From assembly GCA_025201765.1 (NCBI GenBank), contig MU623363.1, positions 7,192-71,191 on the forward strand: DNA of 64,000 bases. Reading direction: 5' to 3'. The notes under the pieces were generated by a model. The model did no database searches. It was not told the origin of the DNA and saw only the letters and a list, made by a program, of their open reading frames with translations. This stretch comes from Daldinia sp. FL1419. Taxonomy: Eukaryota; Ascomycota; Sordariomycetes; Xylariales; Hypoxylaceae. This document shows, one piece after another, positions 11,541-20,799 of the stretch. The translations under genes and the position numbers were made by a program. Position 1 is the first letter of the stretch. Each line of letters begins with the position of its first letter.

Positions 11541-12435
11541 GACTGCGATGCCACTATAGAGATGTTCTAATTTGAACTCCCTATAGTATTTGGAAGGTTT
11601 AACTCGTTGTGATCGGTTGGGTTTTCGTAGAGGGGGGGGGAAGTAGCTATCGTCAATGATGTTCTATTTGCGAAATGGGAATATGTGGATTTATGAAGCT
11701 TTGCGATCGCAGAATGGGAAGTTTTACTGGGGTTGGCTTGTCCTCAGTACCTACTAAGCCTAACTCGGTTAGTCTACCCATAACTGCCTTATCTGCGTTG
11801 TGTGGATAAGCATGCAACTGCCTTACGTATGTAGCACCTGGGGCCTGCTGGTATTAGACCAGTGCGCCCTGTCACCAGCCAGTGTAGCCTCAGCCAGCCT
11901 CACGAGCCGCGACTTTCTCTCTATTTCTATCGTGCGCCTGTAATAGCGTATTAAAGTCCCCGCACTATAACTTCCTGCTACAGTAGGTACCTAGGTAGGT
12001 ACCTAAGTACTTTAGATTAGTGCTCTTCCTATAAGTGAGCACCACACTTTCGCGTATAGCAGGTATTTGTGCCATACCGCTCCCATCTTGTCAGGTGCCT
12101 AGGTAATTACTATAGTTCCCTATAAAAATATTTTAGGTACCTACCTACATACCTTACCTTAGTAGGTACATAAGGTCCTGGGTGACTTAGACCGGCATGT
12201 GATCTACACGTGACTTATCATCTCCGTTGGATAGCACGTGATACCCCTGAACGAAAGGAAAATCATCACGACCGCCTGCTAGCCGATCCAATCGTAAGTT
12301 ACCGCTGTCCCAAGAGTTTTCTCGTTAGCAGGAGGTTGAGATAAGTAACCTGCGCATCTGGTACGCATACATGTGCCAAGGAGGAGCTTGTCGATCCGTC
12401 TTTCCAAGATACCTCCTCATACGAAAGCCATAAAT
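11541..12435. other. NOT2 upstream region with repeated TACCTAGGTA sequence
   Basis: No gene is seen. Around 11981-12010 and 12130-12170 the sequence is built of overlapping GTAGGTACCTAGG units, a motif recurring in many intergenic parts of this window. Paired CACGTG boxes lie at 12207 and 12235 and are listed separately. Confidence 0.5.
12207..12240. promoter_or_regulatory. paired CACGTG boxes with CTTATCATC, upstream of NOT2
   Basis: CACGTGACTTATCATC at 12207-12222 and a second CACGTG at 12235-12240. The same composite (CACGTGCCTTATCATC plus a second CACGTG) occurs upstream of the MOSC gene at 34204-34229. CACGTG is the bHLH (Cbf1-like) core and TTATC reads GATAA on the other strand. The link to NOT2 is by position only (about 670 bp from the ATG). 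Confidence 0.35.
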
Positions 12436-12541
12436 GTGTCACGAGGCGGACCTAGAAGCGAGGAATTCTATCTACTAAGTGCCATGAGACTCCTACATAT
12501 AGAATAAGTCCTTCGTTCTATATGTAGGACAACTAGAAACC
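12436..12541. repeat. dispersed hairpin repeat, copy A
   Basis: Begins near a CACGAGGCGGACCTAGAAG block and ends after ACAACTAGAAACCT. It contains a perfect 14-bp inverted repeat, TCCTACATATAGAA (12491-12504) and TTCTATATGTAGGA (12516-12529), with an 11-nt loop. The left block and the hairpin are related to two other copies, near 14168 and 15238. It looks like a short non-autonomous element or a relic of one. Confidence 0.5.
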
Positions 12542-13718
12542 TAACAAAATGAGATTTACCTCCTGTGACTTTGGGCAGCGCTTAGTTGGATTTGTTGCAG
12601 GGCAATCCGTCAACGAGGGTATTGCTAAAAGGGGAACCTGGTACGGACAAGATAGTCGAGCATGATCCGATAGTTCTTTGTTCGTAGGAGGATAAGATGA
12701 GCAATGGGCGAAGCAGGTTTTGTTACAAAATGGATCAGGAAAGCAAGGTGACAGCCGCATTGTTCCTCTGGGGATTCCAGCCCTCAGCTGCAAGATGCTA
12801 CAGCTTCTACATACTAATAGCACCATTCTTTCCAGCCGTTTCATCTGAAATCTTGCAAATTTAGAGCACAAATCGTCTTAACTTAGGTAGTGAATATTAC
12901 AATACCGCGAGGCAGATTTACTAGGCTTTTTCAACTCTTCCGCCCACAAGTTTAAAGCCAGTAATATATGCCTCTCGAGGACCTGCCCGTCAAAGTCAAA
13001 TGATTGTCAGGATAATCATGCGTCATGGTCGAACCAGGGGGCACCATCTTCGGGGACTAATGAACAAGGACCGGAATACCTCCCAAAGGAGCATCATGGA
13101 GTAGAGAAGAACTGCCAGGTGGCTTCTAAGTAGGGTAGTACTGGGTGACCTCAAATTAAAGCCATTCCTACCTGTTGGTGGGTAGTCCCAGACGGCGGAG
13201 AAGAGCAACAAGTACGACTTCCTAAGATGGTGCCCTTATACCAGGAAAGCTTTTCTAGTCTTCCTTGGCAGTCTACTACGAAGCACGCCATTAGAAAGGG
13301 GGAAGACCCCTTCCCATTCAACCCGAAGAAGTCGCTACCGCGTCTGCGTTTCCCCCGTTTCCCCCTTATAAATAGGTAAATACATAAGGTACTAACCTAT
13401 CTAGGTAGATATTCTAGATACTCACCTACATTGTACGCCCTGAATACATAAGGTTGCATAAGTAAGTCGTACAAGAATGTGGCGCTCTTGGAAGTATGGC
13501 CGAGCCGAACCTTCAGGTTAAACAATCACAACAATAAGTAACAAAGATATGAGAAAATTCTTTATTAATGGGTAATATTTTATAAGTGGTGTCATTACCT
13601 ATTATTAGATTGCTATAGACCTTAGTGATTCGGGATTCTTTTTTACTCCCGAATCTCCCTTCGTTTAAAAGATTATATACCTGTTTATCATTGGCGAGTC
13701 TGGGTTTTAGATGCTAGT
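12542..13718. other. gene-poor stretch
   Basis: No supportable gene. Two short open frames (12533-12871 and 13023-13211, minus) have no recognisable domain. A hairpin with 9-bp arms, GATTCGGGA and TCCCGAATC, lies near 13628-13656 around a T-rich loop; its role is unknown. Confidence 0.45.
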
Positions 13719-13949
13719 TTATGAACTACAATCTAAACAAAAACCCGAACGAGATTTAAGCGATTTCTTTAGGAGAGGGACATTGGAACAGGCTTCATTT
13801 CCTAATCGCTTAAGACAGTCGGTCGCATGAATCTTGAAGAGTTTTATCTGCCTTATCGTACCGCATCCCTTACAGTAGACGGTTGTCCGTCGCGTATAAC
13901 AAGACATGCTGACGGTTTTTGTTGCTTTTGGGTTGTACTGAGGGTTCAT
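13719..13949 (-). CDS. possible small cysteine-rich protein
   Basis: A 76-aa frame opening with a real ATG. It holds spaced Cys/His residues: CKGCG, H-A-T-D-C, a further Cys, and C-L-D-C near the C-terminus. This could form a zinc-ribbon-like fold and loosely recalls small orphan proteins common in filamentous fungi. There is no intron or homology support by eye, and it sits in a repeat-containing gene-poor stretch, so it may be a chance frame. Confidence 0.3.
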   Translation of the reverse strand: MNPQYNPKATKTVSMSCYTRRTTVYCKGCGTIRQIKLFKIHATDCLKRLGNEACSNVPLLKKSLKSRSGFCLDCSS

Positions 13950-14167
13950 TGAGGTCTTTTTAAAGATTGTGGAAAATTGTGTAGACTATATTGATGTTGA
14001 TGCTGGTAGGTACCTACCTAGGTATTGATGGGATGTGTGATGCTTGAAAATAGAAAATAAATAACACTTCCATCGGCAGAATTATATAGACCCCCGAAAT
14101 CTAGCACCAACAATAACGTTAAGATACAAGTAACTGCAATGTCAGAGTGCGAATATAATTGTTATTG
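13950..14167. other. intergenic
   Basis: Short non-coding stretch with another GTAGGTACCTACCTAGG cluster near 14008-14024. Nothing else is recognised. Confidence 0.4.
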
Positions 14168-14270
14168 TTACGAGGTAGATTACGAAGTGAGTAAACAACT
14201 TCACTGTTTCGTGAGGAACTCTATCCCTTAACTGCCTATGTATTATAGTTTGCTAATACATAGTATAAAC
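14168..14270. repeat. dispersed hairpin repeat, copy B
   Basis: Related to copies A and C by the block TTACGAGGTAGATTACGAAG, followed by CAACTTCACTG and TTTCGTGAGGAACTCTATC. A perfect 10-bp hairpin (CTATGTATTA and TAATACATAG, 8-nt loop) sits where the other copies have their longer hairpins. Confidence 0.45.
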
Positions 14271-15237
14271 CATGAGCCGCCCAGGTGTGCGTTAGTCCAT
14301 GTTCGACAGTACGGAATTGTTAACTAATATAAGTAGATTCGAATTCCGTTAGGGTAAAACCAAACGGTCCGGCTCAGGTTTTTCCTTAAGCACGCTGGGC
14401 GCTGGGGTGCTGATTCGTTATAAGAAAGCTTGTTTGATGGTTTTTTTTGGGTTTTTTTTTCTGGTGAAAAGTCGGCTGCCCACACCCAACGGTCATTGGG
14501 TAGAGTAATGGTCGGAGTAGGAATCGTGGAATACAAGAAGTAAACCATAGAAGATTTCTTATGACAGGTGAAACTTTAGCTTTGTTTCTTAAGCGAGATA
14601 CTTTAGACGTCTATACTATAGATACGCTCGCTGTAGCAACCTAGGCAGTTATAGCCCCTAGACGTTAACAATAAACAAACAAACAGTATAAACCAAGACA
14701 CTTTAAGTAGGTAGGTAGTTGTTAAACAGGAATATTAACGAGTACTTTCACATCCACTTTTATTCAATAGCAGAATAAAATCCGACCCCATTAAAGCCGA
14801 TGCTCGTATAACCTAATATACTCAAGCCGTGCCATATATATAATTTCCCAGTCGAAAATAGTACTACTTTTGGACATAATAGAGTTGATATATACCTACT
14901 ACGCCGGCAAAGTGTGGGTTTGAAACAGCAATTTTTGCATGGGATGATTTCTTGTACTGTAGACGATAGGCTCCGAAAGCAAATTTATAAAGAGGTTTTC
15001 CTTTTGGGGGGGCTATCATATTTTCTAAACACACACTACCAGTGTGATAGTGACATACTGATAGGTACCTAGGTATCTAGCGTTTAGAAGCCGTTATGAA
15101 AACTATAGTATAATTAAGTAGGTACTTTCTAAAGAGGCGGGATTCGAAGCTCTAGTGAGGCAGGCGACAATAGGGAGTACATTACCCCTCAGGAGATATC
15201 GTTATGAACTCGTTCAACAATAAAAATATCTCAACGT
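14271..15237. other. gene-poor stretch
   Basis: AT-rich non-coding sequence with poly-T runs near 14440-14460 and TAGGTACCTAGG-type motifs near 15062. No gene, RNA or regulatory element can be supported. Confidence 0.45.
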
Positions 15238-15375
15238 ATCACGGGGTGGACCGAGAAGAGAGGAAATAACTTCATTGTTCCGTGAGGAGCCCTATCTATT
15301 ATGAAATTCCAAGGTTCTTACATAGGTATATAACAAGCCCTCTAGTCTATATGTAAGATAACTACCTAGAAACCT
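15238..15375. repeat. dispersed hairpin repeat, copy C
   Basis: Contains TATCACGGGGTGGACCGAG, AACTTCATTGTTCCGTGAGG, CCCTATCTATTATG, and then an imperfect hairpin with CTTACATA (left) and TATATGTAAG (right). It ends in ACCTAGAAACCTGAC, which matches the end of copy A (AACTAGAAACCTAAC). It is the longest of the three copies. Confidence 0.5.
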
Positions 15376-15839
15376 GACATATTTTTATCTTTTATATCTG
15401 TTAGTATGGCGATAGTCTGTCCATTACTTCCACGGAACGAGCTGTATAAAAGCCGAATGGTGTATATCTTACACGGGGATAAATTCTACTGTATATTGGG
15501 AACTTACGATGACTGTCGTACGCCTAAAGCCCTAGGTGAAATAGTAATCAACTTAACCTTCCGCTTAATTCCAACTGCTGGGTTAAAAATAGTAATTATA
15601 AAAATATCCACCGCTTTGTCGAGGATGTAAAGTGTTGGCCCTAGATGATCCCAGGTGTGCTCTCCGTAATGGTACATATAATGAGCAGTAGACCTAGATT
15701 TTTTCAGCCCATTAGTGATAATGTGATCGTCGTAGTTATGCGCTGTTAGAGAACGTCGTGAGAATAAGGATTCGGAATAATTTGTAGAAGCTCAAGTTTC
15801 ACAGGGTTCTTGATTTCGTAGGTGTCTGATAATAGTATT
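15376..15839. other. intergenic, 3' flank of the CobW gene
   Basis: One plus-strand open frame (15406-15630) has no recognisable features. The rest is probably the 3' UTR of the minus-strand GTPase gene. Confidence 0.4.
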
Positions 15840-17203
15840 CTAACCCTTTTTGCCTTGAAGCGCATTCAATAAGCTTCGCTCAAAGTCGATTCCTTGCACA
15901 CCCCTTCCGATGAGGACAAGCTTCCCAGCTTGCGAAACCGCACCATCTCCGTTAGTAGCTTGTCCTCCGTCGAAAATTTCAAATACTTCTCTAACGCCCT
16001 GTACCATCTTTACGCTGCCGTCCTTAAATACCAAACGGGATTTAAGTCGATGAATTTCGATAGAGTCAGCCGAACTCGTCGATTCTCCTGGCACTTGGCT
16101 TTCCCATAAGAGCGATCTTATCCAGCTATCAACTAACTCAAGCTGCTCGGGAGCCAAAAGCGGCACGTTGATAGAAACCGTGGAAATAGTCTGCGGGAAT
16201 ATTAGCTTAATTGTCCTTCAAAGTAGGGAGATTAAACGTACAGGGTCAAGATGGCTATGCGCCTTCCCTGTCGTATCTAATGCATCAACTTGGTCATATG
16301 CATGTAAGTCAAGTAAGACGCCTTCTAGTTGGGGCACAACGCTTTGATTCGTCACATGAATCTTCGCAAGACCGTTGATTGCCTGTATCCGCTCTTTGAC
16401 GTTCTCGAGTTCTGCGGGTCCAACCAAGTCGGACTTGTTAATGACGATGACATCTGCATGGGAAATTTGGACGTGCGCGGTCGTCATAAGAGGCCCATGG
16501 CCATCGTGGTCCTCGTGACCTTCTATTTTCCCCGAGGGGTCGTCTAAGCTACGAAGGATGTTCTTCGCGTCGACCAGCGTGACAATTCCATCCAGGTAGA
16601 TGGTGCTTCCCAAGCCGTCGTCAACCCAGAATAAGGGGGCCAGATTACCAGGATCAGCCAGTCCCGTTGTTTCCAGGAGGATGTAGTCAAATGCGCCTTT
16701 CCTCTCCATGAGAGACTCGATAGCATTGACTCCAGAGTCCCTACGCTGAGATTAGAATATTGCTTTGGCGGCCAACGTAGTTGAACGGTACTTCACCGAG
16801 CAACAGATGCAGCCGTTGCCAACGTCGAGCCATTCTTCGACTTGCTCTCCGCCTTTATTGACCGTCAACGACTTCTCAATGTCAAGCGCTATAGTAAAGT
16901 AAGCTCGGGATTCAATCTCATAGTATCTTGATTTCGAGCACTGACAGTCGCCGAACTCGTTCATGATGACGGCAATCTTCTTGCCATGGCGGGCGGTTAG
17001 AATGTAGTTGAGCAATGTCGTCTTTCCGGCGCCGAGATATCCTTCCTTGAGTGTTAGTAATTGTATATTAAAAATATACCCACCTATGCAATCTATTTAC
17101 CGGTGACTATGGTGATGGGCACCTTGACGATTTTCTCCTCTTGCGGATCTGTGCTTGTCTCGACTTCCACAAGCTCCGGGGGGACATCTTCGTCGAAGTT
17201 CAT
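15840..17203 (-). CDS. CobW/G3E family zinc-chaperone-like GTPase (ZNG1 type)
   Basis: G3E P-loop GTPase of the COG0523 group; ZNG1 members deliver zinc to methionine aminopeptidase. Five exons: 17203-17101, 17041-16946, 16888-16792, 16740-16242 and 16190-15840. They total 1146 nt (381 aa), with four introns of 51-59 nt. Motifs: P-loop GYLGAGKT (residues 35-42), NEFGDS, GNGCICCSVK with the metal-binding C-x-C-C (93-96), LLETTGLADP (Walker B region), a His-rich EGHEDHDGHG loop, and the guanine-specificity motif NKSD. The C-terminal CobW_C domain ends in ERSLLNALQGKKG. The N-terminal partner-docking motif of ZNG1 is usually written CPELVP; here residues 8-15 read PPELVEVE, without the Cys. Confidence 0.9.
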
Positions 17204-17535
17204 GGCAACGTTTTAGGGTGTTGAGGTATTTTGGTTCCTGCTTTCGTTTATGGGTTGGTTAGAGTACCTAAAGCTAAGCTGTATTACGACGGCAATATTA
17301 TCGTAAATTTCGGATCGTCCTTTTGCGCCCTCCCAACGACATCTGGGCTTGCAAGTGACTTTGGAACAGGAACGCCTTGATGCTTAAATGCATGATTACG
17401 ATAAAGCGGTTTAATTTTATCTTAGCAAGCTTAGACTAGAATTTTTACCAGCTACCACAACTACCACTCATTTAGTCCGTGCAGATGTATTGTGGGGCTG
17501 TGCTGTGATGTGCCAAAAATTCAAGTCTAAGGTTT
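17204..17535. other. promoter region of the CobW gene
   Basis: Upstream sequence of the minus-strand GTPase gene, of ordinary composition. It merges into the AT-rich island on the right. No clear motif is assigned. Confidence 0.4.
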
Positions 17536-18430
17536 GTATGTGAATTTTTGAGTGTATTCCCTATAATATTATATAGAAATAATAAAAATTATATTTAAAA
17601 ATAATTAATAATTAAATAATAAAAATAGATATTTTTAATATTTAAATGGTTAGAAGTAGTAATAATTAATATAAAGCCTTGTATTTAATTTTTATATAGT
17701 ATAATAAAAAAGTAAAAATATTATATATAATTAATATTTTTTAAGATTTCTTTATAAATTATTCCTATTAAGTGATAGTGAAATAACGAAAGGCTTTATT
17801 CATTTTGTATAAGTAGTGAGGGTTAGTGATAGACATTTTAAAGCCCATTAGTATTTTTCCTGATTTTTTTGTTATGATGTTAATATATTATTAGATTTAA
17901 GAAGTAAAAATTGTGCATTTTTATTATGATATTTAATAATAATATAATTAATAATATTTTAATTAATCCTAAATTTTGTTGATAGTTTAAAAGTAATTTT
18001 TTTTAGTTTTGAGCGTGTTTGTATTGTTATTTAAGAGTTTAGTTCTTTAATGTTGCATTTAAATTGAATTTAAATGCGTAATTTGCGTTGGAAGATAAAT
18101 GTGAGCGGTTTGAGATTAGGGTTTAGGGTTCCTGAAATATATTAGTAAGTAGTTTAAAAGTATTAATTGTACCTTATAAGTTAAAGAAATAGCAAATTAG
18201 TTTTATATTAAGGGTTTGAATATATTAATAGGTATGATATATTGTATAATAATTGAAAAAATGATGATAAATTTTTTTTTGTGAAATATATTAATAATTA
18301 AATATTATAAAAATATAAAAAAAAAATGTATTAAATTTGTAATAATTTAATTATATATATTAGAATAAATTTTAATATTTATTTTTTAATTATAATAATT
18401 ATTTTAATATTTACAATTTTTAATATGGGA
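17536..18430. repeat. AT-rich island, probably a RIP-degraded repeat
   Basis: About 900 bp of almost pure A/T with TTAATA-like runs and no coding potential, ending sharply on both sides. In Pezizomycotina such islands are usually transposon copies mutated by repeat-induced point mutation (C to T at CpA). That origin is an inference; nothing of the source element is recognisable. A 15-nt TTAGGGTTTAGGGTT string lies inside at 18116-18130. Confidence 0.55.
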
Positions 18431-18460
18431 AACTTACATATAAATGATTACATTCGTACC

Positions 18461-18562
18461 TCAGATTAGAAAATGGTTTTTTGTATGTGTGGTATGTCAG
18501 GGGTCTGATTGGCTAAAAAGTGCAGTGGCTCAAAAGATACAAAAACTGTCTTCCTAATCTGA
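18461..18562. repeat. short imperfect inverted-repeat element
   Basis: Two arms of about 26 nt face each other. The outer nine bases (TCAGATTAG / CTAATCTGA) are identical, as are nine inner bases (TTTTTGTAT / ATACAAAAA), with a diverged centre; the whole is about 102 bp. It borders the AT-rich island and lies upstream of MOB3. It may be a miniature element or one end of the degraded repeat. Confidence 0.4.
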
Positions 18563-18843
18563 GCCCCACTGAGATAAGTTTAATTGTGCGCTACCTTAAT
18601 TAGTACCTATTGTACATACCTAGGTACTGCTGTAGTTACCTACTAAATACTTTGGCTCGGTTCCACCTTTTTAGCTCCAAGAAAGCTTGGCACTCGGGCG
18701 CTTCCCTGCGAGTTGCTCAAATCACAAAACAACAGTTCAACTTTAGCGACCAGCACAACGAACCAAGGTCACCAATTGTTTACCCAATAAACAATTCGCA
18801 TCTGGACATCTGGGGCATTAGCCTCGAATATCTACCTTCAATC

Positions 18844-20544
18844 ATGTCTTTGGTCCAGGGCTCGCCTCGACTGCCCAGTCCACCACCTCCCGCCGAGATT
18901 CAGATCGGTCCCAAATCTCCAGGACTGGGCAGTACAGCAAGTCGTCAAGCACAACAGATGGAGCAGACTATTGCAGAAGCAAATGCGAAAAGGCGCATAC
19001 ATCCGGGTACCAAGTCTGAGGACATGGCGGCCGGGCCGCCTCTTGTTCCGCTTGGAGAGGTCCGTTACTTTTACTTTTACTTTTATTTTTATTTTTATTT
19101 TTATTTTTATTGGTTTTTTCTCTTCCGTTATTATTCAGCTTTTGCGACGACATGGTACTAACACGACACGTTGCAGCTCGACTCGGCCTTTCAGCTTCAA
19201 GAACATCTAGCAGCACTTCATTACCACCATACCGCTTCTAATACGACACCCATCACACGGGCGACTGCTCTTCAACTAGCTACACCACCGCCAGGCATCG
19301 ATAAGACGTTATGGCTCTACGAGCTTTGTCGTTTCTTGATTGCGCAATGCAATAGCCTGATAGTAGGCTTCCTATTCGATACGCCACCATGTTCGTCCAT
19401 AACCTGCCCCGAGATGCGAGCCTCCGAATGGCAATTTCTATGCGCTGTACATGACCAACCAAAGAGCTGTTGTGCTATCGACTACTGCTGCCATACCCTC
19501 GATTGGGCTGCGAATGTAGTCACCAATCCCAAGATCTTTCCGAGTAGATTTGTAGTCATGTCCGAAGGACACGACAAGAGTTCAGTGCTGAAGAATCTTG
19601 TCAACGTGTTCCGCCGACTTCACAGGATATTTGCACATGCGTGGTTTCAACATCGAGGAGTCTTTTGGTCAGTCGAAGCCCAAACAGGTTTATATGCATT
19701 CTTTAAGACGGTCTGTGATATGTACGACCTTCTCCCCGCCGAGAACTACAAGCTCCCTCCAGAAGCAGAGGGCTTAGAACCGGCAGAGAAGGAGGAAAAC
19801 AAGCCTGTAGTAACTGCTATTGCAAAGCCTCCATCCAAGGAGCATGAGAATGCCGAACTTGAAGATGATCGACATGGTCTACACGCTCGTAGAAGTAATA
19901 CGGCTAGACATTCGAGCAGGCCGTCAACTGGTAGTTCCGTGACGACTGTTATTGAAGAACGAGAAGATGAGCAGGACGTGGTGAATAAGCTCAAGAACAT
20001 GCACATCTCGGGACCCGAGCCGGTGGAAGAGGAGGAGTCTGGAGTCGAAGTACCTGTCATTGTTGAAGGTGAATTATTAGACGACAATTCCACCGTCCAC
20101 GAAATCGGAGCGCCTGAGCTGTCTGAACCTCAGGAGCAACAGGGCAACGTGCACTCCCAAGGTATCAGGATAGAGGTACAGGAGGATGTGTCGGCAGAGC
20201 CAGAGACATCCACGGAACCCGAAGCAGTAGAGGCCGAGGGCAATAAGGAAGTACCTCTACTCGAGCACGAACGGGTAGTCGAGGAGGCCGAAGTACCTGC
20301 TCCAAGCATAGAAAAGCAGGAGGACTCGCCCGCAGAAGCCGAGCAACAACCTGAGCAACAACCCGAGAACCAATCTGAGAACCAACCTGAACAGCCAGCT
20401 GAACAACCAGCTGAACAGTCAGCCGAACCAAACACCACCGAGGAGGCAGTGCCGGAAGCGGAACCTACCGAAGCAGCAGCAGCCACCGAGCCGAAGGAAG
20501 CCGAAAAAGAAGAATCGAATTCAAAGAATCCGAGCACGGACTAG
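18844..20544 (+). CDS. MOB3/phocein family protein (STRIPAK subunit)
   Basis: Mob-family adaptor. In Sordaria and Neurospora, MOB3/phocein belongs to the STRIPAK complex controlling hyphal fusion and fruiting-body development. Exon 1 18844-19059; exon 2 19177 to TAG at 20542-20544; 527 aa. The 117-nt intron starts GTCCGT, contains TTTTTA repeats and a TACTAAC branch site, and ends TTGCAG. Start chosen at M-S-L-V-Q-G, although the frame is open upstream. The Mob domain (about residues 73-240) shows CPEMRASEWQFLC, CCAIDYCCHTLDWA and the zinc-binding-type HRIFAHAWFQHR. The tail is acidic, with Glu/Gln/Pro repeats. The same frame continues open for 84 codons after the TAG, to TAA at 20797-20799; that segment is listed separately. 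The donor GTCCGT is weak. Confidence 0.87.
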
Positions 20545-20799
20545 GACTTCGTAGCCAACCTGGAGCGATTTGACGAAAGAGACGCAATTGCCGTAGATGA
20601 AGTCATCGGCCGCGCCAGACGGGCCCTCCAGCGACTCCGCGAGCGATGGAACCGTACCGACGAGCCCGAGGATGAAGATCTGAACGACGAAACGGATATG
20701 GCCATAGCACAAACGGATGCCATTGTCGGGAAGCTGCGGCAGGTTCGGGAGGCTGATGAGGACGAGGAAGATGTCGATGATGATTCTGATACGTTCTAA
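20545..20799 (+). other. in-frame coding-like extension behind the MOB3 stop
   Basis: Immediately after the MOB3 TAG the same frame encodes 84 residues without a stop. It includes D-E-V-I-G-R-A-R-R-A-L-Q-R-L-R, a likely amphipathic helix, and ends in an acidic E-D-E-E-D-V-D-D-D tail like the rest of MOB3. Codon usage looks coding. Explanations: readthrough, a frame-preserving intron covering the TAG (for example 20449-20544, GTGCCG to ACTAG, 96 nt, though no branch site is evident), a recent nonsense mutation, or a sequence error. Confidence 0.5.

Noticed and set aside
13021..13110. Possible tRNA B-box (GGTTCGACC) on the minus strand
   Set aside because: No T-stem pairing around it and no A-box or acceptor stem at the right distance.
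17480..18571. AT-rich island as an intact mimp-like element
   Set aside because: Only eight bases at the right (CAGTGGGG, minus strand) agree with mimp ends and the left end shares just GTGGGGCT; no TA duplication or full TIR.
20130..20537. Ser/Ala/Cys-rich minus-strand frame antisense to MOB3
   Set aside because: It is the shadow of the Glu/Gln/Pro-coding repeats of MOB3.
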